Source: an uncultured Lachnospiraceae bacterium
GTDB taxonomy: Bacteria > Bacillota > Clostridia > Lachnospirales > Lachnospiraceae
Reading direction: 5' to 3'
NCBI GenBank assembly: GCA_937920345.1
Contig: CALGVA010000054.1
Coordinates: 62,001-126,000, forward strand
Length of the DNA: 64,000 nucleotides
Numbering within the stretch: the first letter of the stretch is position 1; each line of letters opens with the position of its first letter. Both the position numbers and the translations under genes were made by a program. Shown piece after piece: positions 41,414 to 50,861 of the stretch. Below the pieces are notes generated by a model, which was not told where the DNA came from, did no database searches, and was given only the letters and a program-made list of their open reading frames with translations.

Positions 41414-43399
41414 TCACTTATCGTAATCCCGCAATTTCCCCTTCAAATCCGTCATGCGGTCACGCAGTTCTGCCGCCGCCTCGAAGTTCAGATCCGCAGC
41501 CGCCTTCTTCATCTGCTTCTCTACCTCCTTAATCAGCTTCTCCAGTTCCTGCCTGCTCATGGATTCCGGATCTTTCTCAAACCGCATTTTTTCTTTCTCG
41601 ATCGTCCTGGATATGCTGATCAGATCCCGGACCGCCTTCTGAATCGTCTGCGGTGTAATCCCGTGTTCCTCATTATACTGCTGCTGGATCTCACGCCTCC
41701 GGTTCGTCTCCGTGATTGCCGCCCGCATGGAATCCGTCATGTTATCGGCATACATGATGACATGCCCTTCCGCATTACGCGCAGCGCGCCCGATCGTCTG
41801 GATCAGAGACGTCTCGGAACGCAGGAAACCTTCCTTATCCGCATCCAGTATCGCGACCAGTGTAATCTCCGGAATATCCAGTCCTTCCCGCAGCAGATTA
41901 ATGCCGACCAGCACATCGAACACATCCAGCCGCATATCCCGGATGATCTCCGCACGTTCCAGCGTGTCCACATCCGAGTGCAGGTACTTCACGCGGATTC
42001 CCACATCATTCATGTAGCTTGTCAGATCTTCCGCCATACGCTTCGTGAGCGTGGTAACCAGAACTTTATGGTGATTTGCCACTTCCCGATTGATCTCGGA
42101 GATCAGATCGTCAATCTGTCCCTCCACAGGCCGCACGTCCACCTCCGGGTCCAGCAGTCCCGTAGGCCGAATGATCTGCTCCGTCCGGAACAGTTCATGC
42201 GTCGCCTCGTATTCGGACGGCGTGGCGGATACAAAGAGCATCTGGTCGATATGCTGTTCAAACTCCCCGAAATTAAGCGGTCTGTTGTCCAGTGCGGACG
42301 GCAGCCGGAAGCCGTAATCCACAAGCGTATTCTTGCGGGACCGGTCGCCCGCGTACATGCCGCGTATCTGCGGGATCGTCATATGCGATTCATCTATAAT
42401 AATCAGAAAATCATCGTTAAAATAATCCAGTAAAGTAAACGGGGGTTCCCCCTCCTCCATACCGTTCAGATGCCGCGAGTAATTCTCGATGCCGGAACAG
42501 AAACCGGTCTCCCTGAGCATCTCAATATCAAAATTCGTGCGCTCCGAAATACGCTGCGCCTCTAAAAGCTTGTCCTCGCTCTTAAAATACTTTACCCGCC
42601 CCTCCAGTTCTTTCTCAATCTCCTTACAGGCAGTCTGAATCTTCTCCTGCGCCACCACATAATGAGACGCCGGGTAGATCATCACATGCTCCAGCGTCGC
42701 ATGGACCTGCCCCGTCAGCGGGTCAGTCTGCGCGATGCGGTCAATCTCATCCCCAAAGAACTCGATGCGGATCAGATAATCGCCGCCCTGCGCAGGATAC
42801 ACCTCCACAACGTCTCCCCGCACGCGGAAGCAGCAGCGGTCCAGATCCAGATCGTTTCGATTATACTGCATATCGATCAGTCCGCGGATCACATCATCAC
42901 GGTCCTTACACATACCGGGACGCAGAGACATACTCATCCCCGCATATTCCTCCGGACTTCCCAGACCGTAGATGCAGGATACACTGGCTACCACCACCAC
43001 ATCCTTACGCTCGGTCAGAGACGCCGTGGCGGACAGCCTGAGCTTGTCGATCTCATCGTTAATCGAAGAATCCTTCGCAATATAAGTATCCGTAGAAGGC
43101 ACATAAGCCTCCGGCTGATAATAGTCATAGTAGGACACAAAATACTCCACTGCGTTTTCAGGGAAAAATTCCTTGAACTCACCATAGAGCTGTCCCGCAA
43201 GAGTCTTGTTATGCGCAATCACAAGTGTCGGCTTGTTCAGCGCCTGTATAATATTCGCCATGGTAAAAGTCTTACCGGAACCGGTAACACCCAGCAAGGT
43301 CTGGAACTGATTGCCCTCTTTAAATCCTTTGACTAATGCCTCGATCGCCTGCGGCTGGTCGCCGGTGGGCTGATATTCGCTGTGCAGTTTAAAGTTCAT
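41414..43399 (-). CDS. uvrB: Excinuclease ABC subunit B
   Basis: This 661-residue helicase-like subunit verifies damage and recruits UvrC. It has Walker A GVTGSGKTFT, the beta-hairpin region YYDYYQPEAYVPSTDTYIAK, the DEAD-type box IIDESHM and motif VI QTIGRAARNAEG. A C-terminal UVR domain lies at about 620-655. It has a promoter with a LexA-type box upstream. Confidence 0.97.
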   Translation of the reverse strand: MNFKLHSEYQPTGDQPQAIEALVKGFKEGNQFQTLLGVTGSGKTFTMANIIQALNKPTLVIAHNKTLAGQLYGEFKEFFPENAVEYFVSYYDYYQPEAYVPSTDTYIAKDSSINDEIDKLRLSATASLTERKDVVVVASVSCIYGLGSPEEYAGMSMSLRPGMCKDRDDVIRGLIDMQYNRNDLDLDRCCFRVRGDVVEVYPAQGGDYLIRIEFFGDEIDRIAQTDPLTGQVHATLEHVMIYPASHYVVAQEKIQTACKEIEKELEGRVKYFKSEDKLLEAQRISERTNFDIEMLRETGFCSGIENYSRHLNGMEEGEPPFTLLDYFNDDFLIIIDESHMTIPQIRGMYAGDRSRKNTLVDYGFRLPSALDNRPLNFGEFEQHIDQMLFVSATPSEYEATHELFRTEQIIRPTGLLDPEVDVRPVEGQIDDLISEINREVANHHKVLVTTLTKRMAEDLTSYMNDVGIRVKYLHSDVDTLERAEIIRDMRLDVFDVLVGINLLREGLDIPEITLVAILDADKEGFLRSETSLIQTIGRAARNAEGHVIMYADNMTDSMRAAITETNRRREIQQQYNEEHGITPQTIQKAVRDLISISRTIEKEKMRFEKDPESMSRQELEKLIKEVEKQMKKAAADLNFEAAAELRDRMTDLKGKLRDYDK

Positions 43400-43473
43400 A
43401 GGAAAACACCTCTCCGGATTCTGTATGCTGACACTTGTTTGCTGTTCTTAGTTCTGGTACAAAAGCAGTTTTG

Positions 43474-43502
43474 ATTATAGCATACCGGTTTATATTTGTA
43501 CA
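43474..43502 (-). promoter_or_regulatory. Promoter of uvrBA
   Basis: Minus-strand TGTACA (43497-43502), a 17-base spacer, then TATAAT (43474-43479) with an extended TGC just before it. Confidence 0.7.
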
Positions 43503-43511
43503 GTAATTTTA

Positions 43512-43523
43512 GAACATTTGTTC
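43512..43523. promoter_or_regulatory. LexA (SOS) box
   Basis: GAACATTTGTTC is a perfect palindrome fitting the Gram-positive LexA pattern GAAC-N4-GTTC. It lies ten bases upstream of the -35 of uvrBA, consistent with SOS control. Confidence 0.65.
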
Positions 43524-43540
43524 TTTCAGAGCATATGCAG

Positions 43541-45205
43541 TTATTCGCTGCACCCATGAAATCTGACCCTGATCTCCGTCCCCTCCCCCGCTGCGCTCTC
43601 AACCTCTATCACGGCATCATGTATTTTCGCGGCATGCTTCACGATCGAAAGACCGAGTCCCGTACCGCCCACCTCCTTGGAGTGGCTCTTGTCCACCCGG
43701 TAAAAGCGCTCGAAGATACGGTCCCTGTGCTCGGGTGCGATGCCGATTCCCGTGTCACGGACAGACAAATCTACCGCCCCTTCTCCGCTTCTTACATTAA
43801 CCGTGACCCTGCCGTTTTCACGGTTGTATTTAATGGCATTGTCTGTAAGATTATAAATGATACTGTACAAAAGCTGCGGAATGCCGGTAAGAACGGCCGG
43901 CCCGCCCGATAATTCCAGCGTAACCTGCGCTTCCTCCGCTTCCGGTTCCAGACTTCGTACCGCTTTCCCCGCCAGTTCATACAAATCCGTCTTTTCAAAC
44001 TGCATATCCCCGGCGCCCTCGTCGAGATGTGAAAGGCTGATAATATCTTCCACCAGCCGCACCATGCGCTGGGCTTCATCATATATTTTCCCGGCAAAAG
44101 GTATCCGGTCTTCTTCTTTTACCATACCGGTCTTTAGAAGTTCCGCATAACCGGAAATGGAATGGAGCGGCGTCTTCAGTTCATGAGAAACATTCGCGGT
44201 AAATTCGCGGCGCATCTGCTCCGCTTTCTCCTTCTGCGTCACATTAAAAAAGAACAGCGCCGCTCCCCCGAGACGATTGCCGGATACGATGGGACTGGCA
44301 TCGATCTGATAATTATCCCCCTGTAATGAAACTGTCCGTTCTCCCCGTTCGCCCCGCAGCACGCCGGACAGGATCTCCTGCAGATCGGGATTATGACACA
44401 GGGACAGCATGTCGTCACCTATGCAGTCAGAACCGGCCTCTAACAGTCTGCCCGCGACAGAATTGATCGTAATAATTTTCCCCTTTTGGTTCAACAGGAC
44501 CATGCCCTCATTCATACTTCCGATAATCGTATTCAGTTCATTTTCCTGCTGACGCAGTTTTTCCTTTTGCCGGTTCAGCAGTTTCTGCTGACTGTCAATG
44601 CGCATAAGGAGCGGGGACAGTTCATCGTATCCCTCATTCGACAGCGGGTTGTCCAGATCTATTTCATTCAACGGCTTCACGATTCTCTTAGATATCCGAA
44701 CCGCCAGACCGACGGAAAGAATCACCGCAATCGCAAATACAATGCCGATCGGCTGTGCCATTCCCATGAGCAGTGTCAAGACAGACATTTGCGAGATGGA
44801 AAGTCGCAGAACCGTGCCGTCATCCAGTTTCTGCGCAGAATAGAAAGACCGTTCCAGAAGCGTGACCGAATAGCGTCTGCTCTCCCCGTAGCCCTTCGCA
44901 AGCGCTGTCTGTACCTCCTCCCGGTCCAGATGATTCCCGATTCCCCCGCTGTCAGACATGCTGTCATACAGAACGCTTCCGTCCCTATCAATCCATGTGA
45001 TACGGTAGTTCATCACCCGCAGGCCGTCAAAATATGCAGCCCCCTCATGCGTAACGCCCTGCGCTGCAAGGCTGGTCTGCATCTTAAGCTGCGACTGCTG
45101 CACATCCGAAAAGTATTCGTATAATACACCCACCACCAAGATTGTGGACGCAGTAAAAACGACAAGCGCAACAAAGCAGACAGACCGAAAAATGCGTTTT
45201 GTCAT
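43541..45205 (-). CDS. Sensor histidine kinase, PhoR-like
   Basis: This 554-residue membrane kinase has an anchor at about 10-30, an extracytoplasmic sensor (about 35-155), a second segment (about 160-182), a HAMP-like linker, a PAS domain (about 240-320) and HisKA-HATPase (about 330-550). The phosphoacceptor His is in FTANVSHELKTPLHSISGYA. The N box is DNAIKYN and the G boxes are DTGIGIAPEH and GGTGLGLSIV. The start overlaps the regulator stop as ATGA. A phosphate-sensing role is suggested by the PhoR layout but is unproven, as no pst genes are present. Confidence 0.9.
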   Translation of the reverse strand: MTKRIFRSVCFVALVVFTASTILVVGVLYEYFSDVQQSQLKMQTSLAAQGVTHEGAAYFDGLRVMNYRITWIDRDGSVLYDSMSDSGGIGNHLDREEVQTALAKGYGESRRYSVTLLERSFYSAQKLDDGTVLRLSISQMSVLTLLMGMAQPIGIVFAIAVILSVGLAVRISKRIVKPLNEIDLDNPLSNEGYDELSPLLMRIDSQQKLLNRQKEKLRQQENELNTIIGSMNEGMVLLNQKGKIITINSVAGRLLEAGSDCIGDDMLSLCHNPDLQEILSGVLRGERGERTVSLQGDNYQIDASPIVSGNRLGGAALFFFNVTQKEKAEQMRREFTANVSHELKTPLHSISGYAELLKTGMVKEEDRIPFAGKIYDEAQRMVRLVEDIISLSHLDEGAGDMQFEKTDLYELAGKAVRSLEPEAEEAQVTLELSGGPAVLTGIPQLLYSIIYNLTDNAIKYNRENGRVTVNVRSGEGAVDLSVRDTGIGIAPEHRDRIFERFYRVDKSHSKEVGGTGLGLSIVKHAAKIHDAVIEVESAAGEGTEIRVRFHGCSE

Positions 45206-45876
45206 TCCTTCTCCTCCATTCGATACCCGACGCCCCGCACTGTCTCGATATAATCCCCGCATACGCCCAGCTTCGTCCTGAGCGTACCGATGTGGACATC
45301 CACGGTTCTGGTCTCCCCGACGCAGTCTGTTCCCCATACGATTTCCAGAAGCTGGTCGCGGGTATATACGCGCCCGGGATTTTTCATAAAAATATGCAGC
45401 AGATTATATTCTTTTAGCGTCAGCTGAACACGTTCTCCATTTACAAGCACAATATAGGTCTCCGGATTCAGTTCCAGACTGCCGGCACGCAGGAGCCCCT
45501 TATTCTCTCTGACACCCGCACGCCGCAGCACCGCCCTGATGCGGGACACCATCTCCATCATGCCAAACGGCTTGGCCAGGTAGTCGTCCGCGCCCGAGTC
45601 CAGACCGATCACTTTATCGTACTCCGTCCCTTTGGCCGTCGCCATAATCACAGGTATTTCAGCGGTTTCCGCATGAGCCCGGAGTCTCTTTAGAATCGCT
45701 ATGCCGTCCTCCCCGGGGAGCATAATATCCAGCATAATCAGCTGCGGTCTGCCCGTCTGCAAGGCCGCAAACAGGCCGTCTCCGTCGGTAACACCCATCG
45801 CCTCAAATCCTGCGGCATTCAGCGTATATATCATCAGATCACGAATAGAATTATCATCTTCTACGCATACAATCAT
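45202..45876 (-). CDS. OmpR/PhoB-family response regulator
   Basis: This 224-residue regulator has a receiver domain (1-118) with the phosphoacceptor Asp in LIMLDIMLPGEDG and the Lys in VIMATAKG. A winged-helix DNA-binding domain (about 130-222) contains VWGTDCVGETRTVDVHIGTLR. It is the first gene of the pair and overlaps the kinase gene by four bases. The promoter is at 45916-45944. Confidence 0.93.
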   Translation of the reverse strand: MIVCVEDDNSIRDLMIYTLNAAGFEAMGVTDGDGLFAALQTGRPQLIMLDIMLPGEDGIAILKRLRAHAETAEIPVIMATAKGTEYDKVIGLDSGADDYLAKPFGMMEMVSRIRAVLRRAGVRENKGLLRAGSLELNPETYIVLVNGERVQLTLKEYNLLHIFMKNPGRVYTRDQLLEIVWGTDCVGETRTVDVHIGTLRTKLGVCGDYIETVRGVGYRMEEKE

Positions 45877-45915
45877 TTGTGCTCCTCCTTATTCTTGCCG
45901 AAAACTATCGCGTTT

Positions 45916-45944
45916 ATTTTACTACACGACACTTCCCCTATCAA
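45916..45944 (-). promoter_or_regulatory. Promoter of the two-component pair
   Basis: Minus-strand TTGATA (45939-45944), a 17-base spacer, then TAAAAT (45916-45921). Confidence 0.65.
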
Positions 45945-45984
45945 ACTCCAATTCCAATATCTCACATTACCTGTCAAAAATTAC

Positions 45985-46023
45985 TTATTACGACAAACAT
46001 GCGGGAGATTAACTCCCGCATGT
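45985..46023 (-). terminator. Terminator after the methyltransferase gene
   Basis: Perfect 11-bp stem ACATGCGGGAG / CTCCCGCATGT (45997-46023) with loop ATTAA; on the minus strand TTTGTCGT follows, so the T-run is weak. Confidence 0.6.
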
Positions 46024-46133
46024 ATACTCCGGCTCATTCCGTTATCACGCTTACACCCCATATCATTCTTGGCACAAATACCCGCAAAAGCGGGATGCCG
46101 GTATCACGATCACACACGCCGCCTCTTCTCTTT

Positions 46134-46787
46134 CTATCTTACCTTCTGCGCAATCAGCGTATCCATACAGTGTTTATGCGGTCTAACGCCGCTGCTGCAG
46201 CCGAAAACCTCTTCCCTGCAGATATGGAACAACCAGTCATGATAATATTCGAATAGCTCTCCTGACAGCCATGGATGTTTCTTATCCTCATCTCCTGCAG
46301 CATCCGACGTGCGGATGATAAACGGCTTTTTAACAAATACATCCAAAACATTAATACCGTGATCTGCAGTATGCGATTTCAGACTGTTACAAAACTCTTT
46401 CCGGTCAATCTCCGGAAGAAAATGAAGCACGCCGCTGCTGAATATAATGTCATACTCTGTATCGGGGCAATACTCAAAAATATCCGCCTTAAAAAAATCG
46501 ACTTCGACTTTGTTATGCGCCGCAAGCCTTCTGGCTTTATCGATCCTCTGCCCGGATCTGTCAAATGCCGTCACCGCATAGCCGCATTTTGCAAAGAATA
46601 CGGCGTCCTTGCCTTCCCCGCAGCCGATGTCCAGCACACGGTATGGTTTGATCGGCGGAAGGATCTTCATGATATCATAACAGATACGGTTCGGCATAAG
46701 CTCCGGCTCTTTATCGCTTTTACAAATGTCTTCTTCTGTTTTCAGATTGTCCGTTCCCCTTCCCGATTCATCTGATGACCACATCAT
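46134..46787 (-). CDS. Class I SAM-dependent methyltransferase (TehB-like)
   Basis: This 217-residue soluble protein has the SAM-binding motif I VLDIGCGEGKDAVFFAKCGY, the acidic loop VTAFDRSGQR and the post-II segment YDIIFSSGVLHFLP. The similarity is greatest to TehB-type enzymes. The substrate is unknown. It starts six bases after the guanylyltransferase stop and so is probably cotranscribed. No strong ribosome-binding site is visible before 46787, and an internal start at MPNRICYDIMK is possible. Confidence 0.8.
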   Translation of the reverse strand: MMWSSDESGRGTDNLKTEEDICKSDKEPELMPNRICYDIMKILPPIKPYRVLDIGCGEGKDAVFFAKCGYAVTAFDRSGQRIDKARRLAAHNKVEVDFFKADIFEYCPDTEYDIIFSSGVLHFLPEIDRKEFCNSLKSHTADHGINVLDVFVKKPFIIRTSDAAGDEDKKHPWLSGELFEYYHDWLFHICREEVFGCSSGVRPHKHCMDTLIAQKVR

Positions 46788-46793
46788 TTGTCT

Positions 46794-48125
46794 TTATTTA
46801 TCTCTTTCTGCATTCCGCAGCGCGATTTTTTTCTTATCGTGCACACTGATCTCCGAACCGATCTGCACTTCGACAACCTGCAGCATCGTATCCGCGTAAA
46901 TCGTATGGGGCACACCTGCGGGCATCCGTATTACATCGCCTGCACAGACCTCCCGTTCCACGCCGTCCACAATCGTCCTGCCCCGTCCGGCAATGACGGT
47001 CCACACTTCATCCCGCAGCGCGTGACTGTGGTAATTCATGCCATGTCCCGGATTCAGGGTAACCTTAATGGTCATACTTCCTTCCCCGATATCTATAACC
47101 TGAAAGCTTCCCCATGATTTCTCGGCGAACATGATCTGCTGATTGATCTCATCCACATACGGCTTGATATAACTCGACTGATTCTTATCCGATACGAGAA
47201 TGCCTTCCGGACTCGCCGCCACAACCATATTCTGCAGTCCCATACACAGTACCGGCACATTCAGTTCATTCACTACATGCACATTTTCACACCGTTCATT
47301 CAGAATCGCCTTGCCGATATGGTCGCTCTCCATCGCTTCCGTCAGCGTATTCCACGTCCCCATATCTTTCCACATGCCCGCAAAGCGCATTACCTCAATA
47401 TGCTGCTCATGTTCTGCTACCGCATAGTCAAAACTGATCTTCGTCAGTGTTTCATACTGATCGTAAAGCGTCTGATAATCCGCATATCCGATCAGCTCCC
47501 GGGCCCGCTGCAGCACATATCCCAATCGAAACGCAAATACGCCGCCGTTCCAGAGCGCTCCCTGCTCAATATATTCCCGCGCTTTATCTTCTGTCGGCTT
47601 TTCCTTGAACACAGATACCCTGCTGATACTGTCCTTGTTTTCCGGAATGATATAGCCATACTTCGCGCTCGGATAAGTCGGCTCAATCCCCATGAGCACC
47701 AGATTAGCCTCTCCGGTCGCAGCGCGCTCAGCTAACGCCCGCAGGGACGCGAAATAGTCTTCCTCCACATAGGGGTCCACAGGGCAGACTACCACTGCCT
47801 CTTCCTCCGCTATGCCTCTCACATCATGCAGATATGCTGCCGCAAGCGCAATCGCCGGAAAAGTGTCCCTTCTGCAAGGCTCCACACTGATACCGACATT
47901 CTCACACAGCTGATTGTGTATTGCCGACACCTGTGACTTCGATGTCGCGATGGTGACCGCCGCCTCTCCGTCAACCGACTTGATCTGACGGTACACGCGC
48001 TGCACCATGGATTCATATTCCCCGTCCGCAGTCTTAAATATTTTAATAAACTGCTTGGATCGGGTATCATTGGAAAGCGGCCACAGACGTTTGCCTGAAC
48101 CGCCCGATAACAATACGATATTCAT
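46794..48125 (-). CDS. Mannose-1-phosphate guanylyltransferase with cupin domain
   Basis: This 443-residue protein has an N-terminal nucleotidyltransferase domain (about 1-260; LLSGGSGKRLWPLSNDTRSKQF). A C-terminal cupin (about 330-435) contains GHGMNYHSHALRDEVW and VRMPAGVPH-like elements (DVIRMPAGVPH). This is the ManC/AlgA layout, which makes GDP-mannose and may also isomerise mannose-6-phosphate. The usual EHW cupin triad is DEVW here, so isomerase activity is uncertain. It lies 55 bases after ctpA. A role in polysaccharide synthesis is likely, although no other sugar genes are nearby. Confidence 0.88.
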   Translation of the reverse strand: MNIVLLSGGSGKRLWPLSNDTRSKQFIKIFKTADGEYESMVQRVYRQIKSVDGEAAVTIATSKSQVSAIHNQLCENVGISVEPCRRDTFPAIALAAAYLHDVRGIAEEEAVVVCPVDPYVEEDYFASLRALAERAATGEANLVLMGIEPTYPSAKYGYIIPENKDSISRVSVFKEKPTEDKAREYIEQGALWNGGVFAFRLGYVLQRARELIGYADYQTLYDQYETLTKISFDYAVAEHEQHIEVMRFAGMWKDMGTWNTLTEAMESDHIGKAILNERCENVHVVNELNVPVLCMGLQNMVVAASPEGILVSDKNQSSYIKPYVDEINQQIMFAEKSWGSFQVIDIGEGSMTIKVTLNPGHGMNYHSHALRDEVWTVIAGRGRTIVDGVEREVCAGDVIRMPAGVPHTIYADTMLQVVEVQIGSEISVHDKKKIALRNAERDK

Positions 48126-48180
48126 ATATCTGTCCCCTATGCTTAAACTGCCTGCAGCCTCACAATGTCTATGACACGTT

Positions 48181-49560
48181 TCAGTCAATCATCTTACTGA
48201 TCTCCTGCTTTGCACGTTCCAGCTGGTTATCGAAGTCTCTCTCATAGTACGCTTCTCCGTCAAACTCGCATGCAATATCCGGCTCGATACCGATACCGTG
48301 AATATTATTTCCCTTCGGCGTATAATAAGAACTGATCGTCAGTTTCAGCGCCGTTCCATCCGTAAGCGGCAGTACACGCTGCACAATACCTTTGCCGAAA
48401 GTAGTCGTACCGATCAGTGTTCCTTTGTCATAATCCTGAATCGCTCCTGCGAGAATCTCGGACGCGCTCGCGGAATTGCCGTTGATCAGTACCACCATCG
48501 GAATATCCAGTTCCTTCCTGCCGTCGCAGGTATATTCATCCCGCTTGCCGTACTTATCTTCCGTGTACACGATCAGTCCTTTCGGCAGAATTGCTCTCGC
48601 AATATCCACCACAACCGGAAGGCTGCCGCCCGGATTGCTGCGCAGATCAAGAATCAGCCCCTTTGCCCCGGAGCCTTTAATCACTGCCAGTGCCTCCGTA
48701 AACTGATCCGTTGTCACCTCATCGAACTCGGTGATCTGAATATATCCCACACCGTTATCATACATCTCATAGTTGACGGTCGGCGATTCGATCTGACGCC
48801 GCTCCACATCAAACTCCAGATAGTCTGTCTCACCTTCCCTGATAATCGTCAGATGTACACTCGTACCCTCCTCACCTTTGATTCTGGACACGATCTCAGA
48901 CAAATCAAGTCCCTGCGTCATCTCTCCGTCTACCTGATAGACCAGGTCATTCTCTCTGAGCCCCGCTTCTTCAGCGGGTGTATTGGCAATTACGCCATTG
49001 ATTCGCGCCAGTCCTGTAGCGGTATCCAGCTGCATATAAGCGCCGATCCCGAAATAGATTCCCTCGGTATCCGCCATCATTTGCCGCCACTCCTCCTCGG
49101 TGTAATAAACCGAGTACGGGTCGCCCAGAGAAGCCACCAGTCCGGCGTACATTCCCTCGGTCATCTCCTCCACATCAATGTCTTCATCTTTATAATAATA
49201 CTTGTCGATCACCTGCTCTAATGCTTCCAGTTTCTCTATGGTATCGTCGTCTACCAGATTATCTCCGGAACTGCCGTCCGCATTCGCCGAACGCGCCTCT
49301 GACAACCGGTACAGTCTCGTACCGACATATGCAGTTCCCCCCGCAAGGGCTGCAATCATGACACCTGCCAGAAGACCCAGCAGGAATATCCCGCCGCCTT
49401 TGTTGTTCCGTCCTCCCGCCGGAGGATACGGATACTGTGACGGCGCCGGTGCCTGATGCTGCTCATAAGGATTATTTATTCCCTGATTCACGTCTCTCCG
49501 GCTGTAATCGTTATTATAGTAATTATTGTCTCCGTTCTGATTCAAATCGATCCTCTCCAT
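48181..49560 (-). CDS. ctpA: C-terminal processing protease (S41, CtpA-like)
   Basis: This 459-residue membrane-anchored serine protease has a disordered cytoplasmic N-terminus rich in Asn, Tyr and Pro (1-50) and an anchor (about 55-78). A PDZ domain (about 150-240; VIANTPAEEAGLRENDLVYQ) and a peptidase S41 domain follow. The catalytic Ser is in NGNSASASEILAGA and the Lys in TTFGKGIVQ. It sits directly after the M23 hydrolase, 11 bases apart. In this context it may trim cell-division hydrolases. Confidence 0.93.
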   Translation of the reverse strand: MERIDLNQNGDNNYYNNDYSRRDVNQGINNPYEQHQAPAPSQYPYPPAGGRNNKGGGIFLLGLLAGVMIAALAGGTAYVGTRLYRLSEARSANADGSSGDNLVDDDTIEKLEALEQVIDKYYYKDEDIDVEEMTEGMYAGLVASLGDPYSVYYTEEEWRQMMADTEGIYFGIGAYMQLDTATGLARINGVIANTPAEEAGLRENDLVYQVDGEMTQGLDLSEIVSRIKGEEGTSVHLTIIREGETDYLEFDVERRQIESPTVNYEMYDNGVGYIQITEFDEVTTDQFTEALAVIKGSGAKGLILDLRSNPGGSLPVVVDIARAILPKGLIVYTEDKYGKRDEYTCDGRKELDIPMVVLINGNSASASEILAGAIQDYDKGTLIGTTTFGKGIVQRVLPLTDGTALKLTISSYYTPKGNNIHGIGIEPDIACEFDGEAYYERDFDNQLERAKQEISKMID

Positions 49561-49571
49561 ATCAAATGATC

Positions 49572-50777
49572 TTATTTAATATAATTCCAGGGGCTGACAT
49601 AGCTTCCGTTCAGCCGCACGCTGAAATGCAGATGCGGTCCCGTGGAACGACCCGTGCTGCCCACCGCGGCAATGTTCTGTCCCTTCGTGACTGACTGTCC
49701 CTTAGACACATACAGCGCGGAACAATGCATGTAAATCGTGTACAATCCGCTTCCGTGATCTATCATGATATAATTGCCCATCGAGCCGCTGTAGGTCGCC
49801 GCAATCACGTCACCGTCATAGGCTGCCAGAATCGCCGTACCGCTGGGCGCCGCCATGTCTATACCGTTATGGAACTGCTGTGTACCGAGAATCGGATGGA
49901 TGCGGTTGCCATATTCATCCGATATTCTCTTAAATCCCGGACACGGGTTTGCAAACATACCGCCGTTATAGGTTCTCGTCTGTGCATTTTCCGCCTCGAG
50001 TCTTGCTTTCTCCTCGGTTACCGCTTTCTCCAGCGCCGCAATCTCGGCATTCTCCTGCGCGATCATTTCCTCATATTCCTTGATCGCTGCCTCCTTACCG
50101 GAGATATCGCTGGACACCGAAATAATCTGCGCCTCCTTCTGCTCGATCAGGGAACTGATATTGGCTTCCTCCGCCTCCACAGCCGCCTTCGCCTCGTCCA
50201 GGTACACCTTCTCCGTCTCCAGTTCTTCCTTGTACAGTTCCACCATCTCTCTGATCTGCACATATTCTTCCAGCTTGTTCCGGTCGTACCGCGACAACGC
50301 CTCGATGTAATCGGCTTTATTCATCATATCAGCAAAGCCCGCCGATGAGAACAACATCTCCAGATAGAAGGTATCGCCCTTCTCATACATGAACCTGATT
50401 CGCTTTTTCATCGCTTCATACTGGTCTTCCTGCTGTCTGACCGCCTCGTTCAATTCCTCGGTCGTCTCCACGATCTGCGCCTCTTTTTCTGTAATCAGTG
50501 TATTATATTGTTCGATCTTCTCCTGTATGCTGCTCAGTTCACCGTCCAGCTGGGTCACATAAGCGGTCAGATCGTTTTTCGACTTTTCCAGCTCTTTCTT
50601 AAGAGCCTCCACATCCGTCAGACTGGACTTCAGATTCGAAACCTCTTCCTTCGCCTTCTTGATCTGATCCTCTTTCTCACGAATGCTCTCGTTCGTCACC
50701 GCCCGCGCCGGTTCGGCATATGTGAACATAATCGCTATGCCCAGAAGCATGCACAGTATTTTCTTCCAATGTTTCAT
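49572..50777 (-). CDS. Coiled-coil murein hydrolase with M23 domain (EnvC/PcsB-like)
   Basis: This 401-residue protein has a signal peptide (about 1-26, ending ARA), a long coiled coil (27-265) and a LytM/M23 zinc peptidase domain (about 285-400). Zn ligands are in FHNGIDMAAPSG and GPHLHFSV. It lies directly downstream of ftsX. Coiled-coil hydrolases of this type are activated by FtsEX at division. Residues 110-162 of its coil match the SleB-type protein at 3683-4882. Start at the ATG at 50777 after AGGGATGTCT. Confidence 0.92.
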   Translation of the reverse strand: MKHWKKILCMLLGIAIMFTYAEPARAVTNESIREKEDQIKKAKEEVSNLKSSLTDVEALKKELEKSKNDLTAYVTQLDGELSSIQEKIEQYNTLITEKEAQIVETTEELNEAVRQQEDQYEAMKKRIRFMYEKGDTFYLEMLFSSAGFADMMNKADYIEALSRYDRNKLEEYVQIREMVELYKEELETEKVYLDEAKAAVEAEEANISSLIEQKEAQIISVSSDISGKEAAIKEYEEMIAQENAEIAALEKAVTEEKARLEAENAQTRTYNGGMFANPCPGFKRISDEYGNRIHPILGTQQFHNGIDMAAPSGTAILAAYDGDVIAATYSGSMGNYIMIDHGSGLYTIYMHCSALYVSKGQSVTKGQNIAAVGSTGRSTGPHLHFSVRLNGSYVSPWNYIK

Positions 50778-50803
50778 AGACATCCCTATAATTTAACTTT
50801 CAC

Positions 50804-50822
50804 GATTCCGCTTTCCGGAATC
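50804..50822. repeat. Palindrome related to the one at 22210
   Basis: GATTCCG / CGGAATC with a four-base loop, followed by TCTCAAATC. It is a near copy of the element at 22210-22228, which is followed by TCATAATC. It lies between ftsX and the M23 hydrolase gene. Confidence 0.6.
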
Positions 50823-50861
50823 TCAAATCATTGCGAAAATGCCTGTTTCCCGGCATCCATC

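Noticed and set aside
40015..42433. Two plus-strand frames of 376 and 408 codons
   Set aside because: Both are antisense to uvrA and uvrB, whose motifs are complete.
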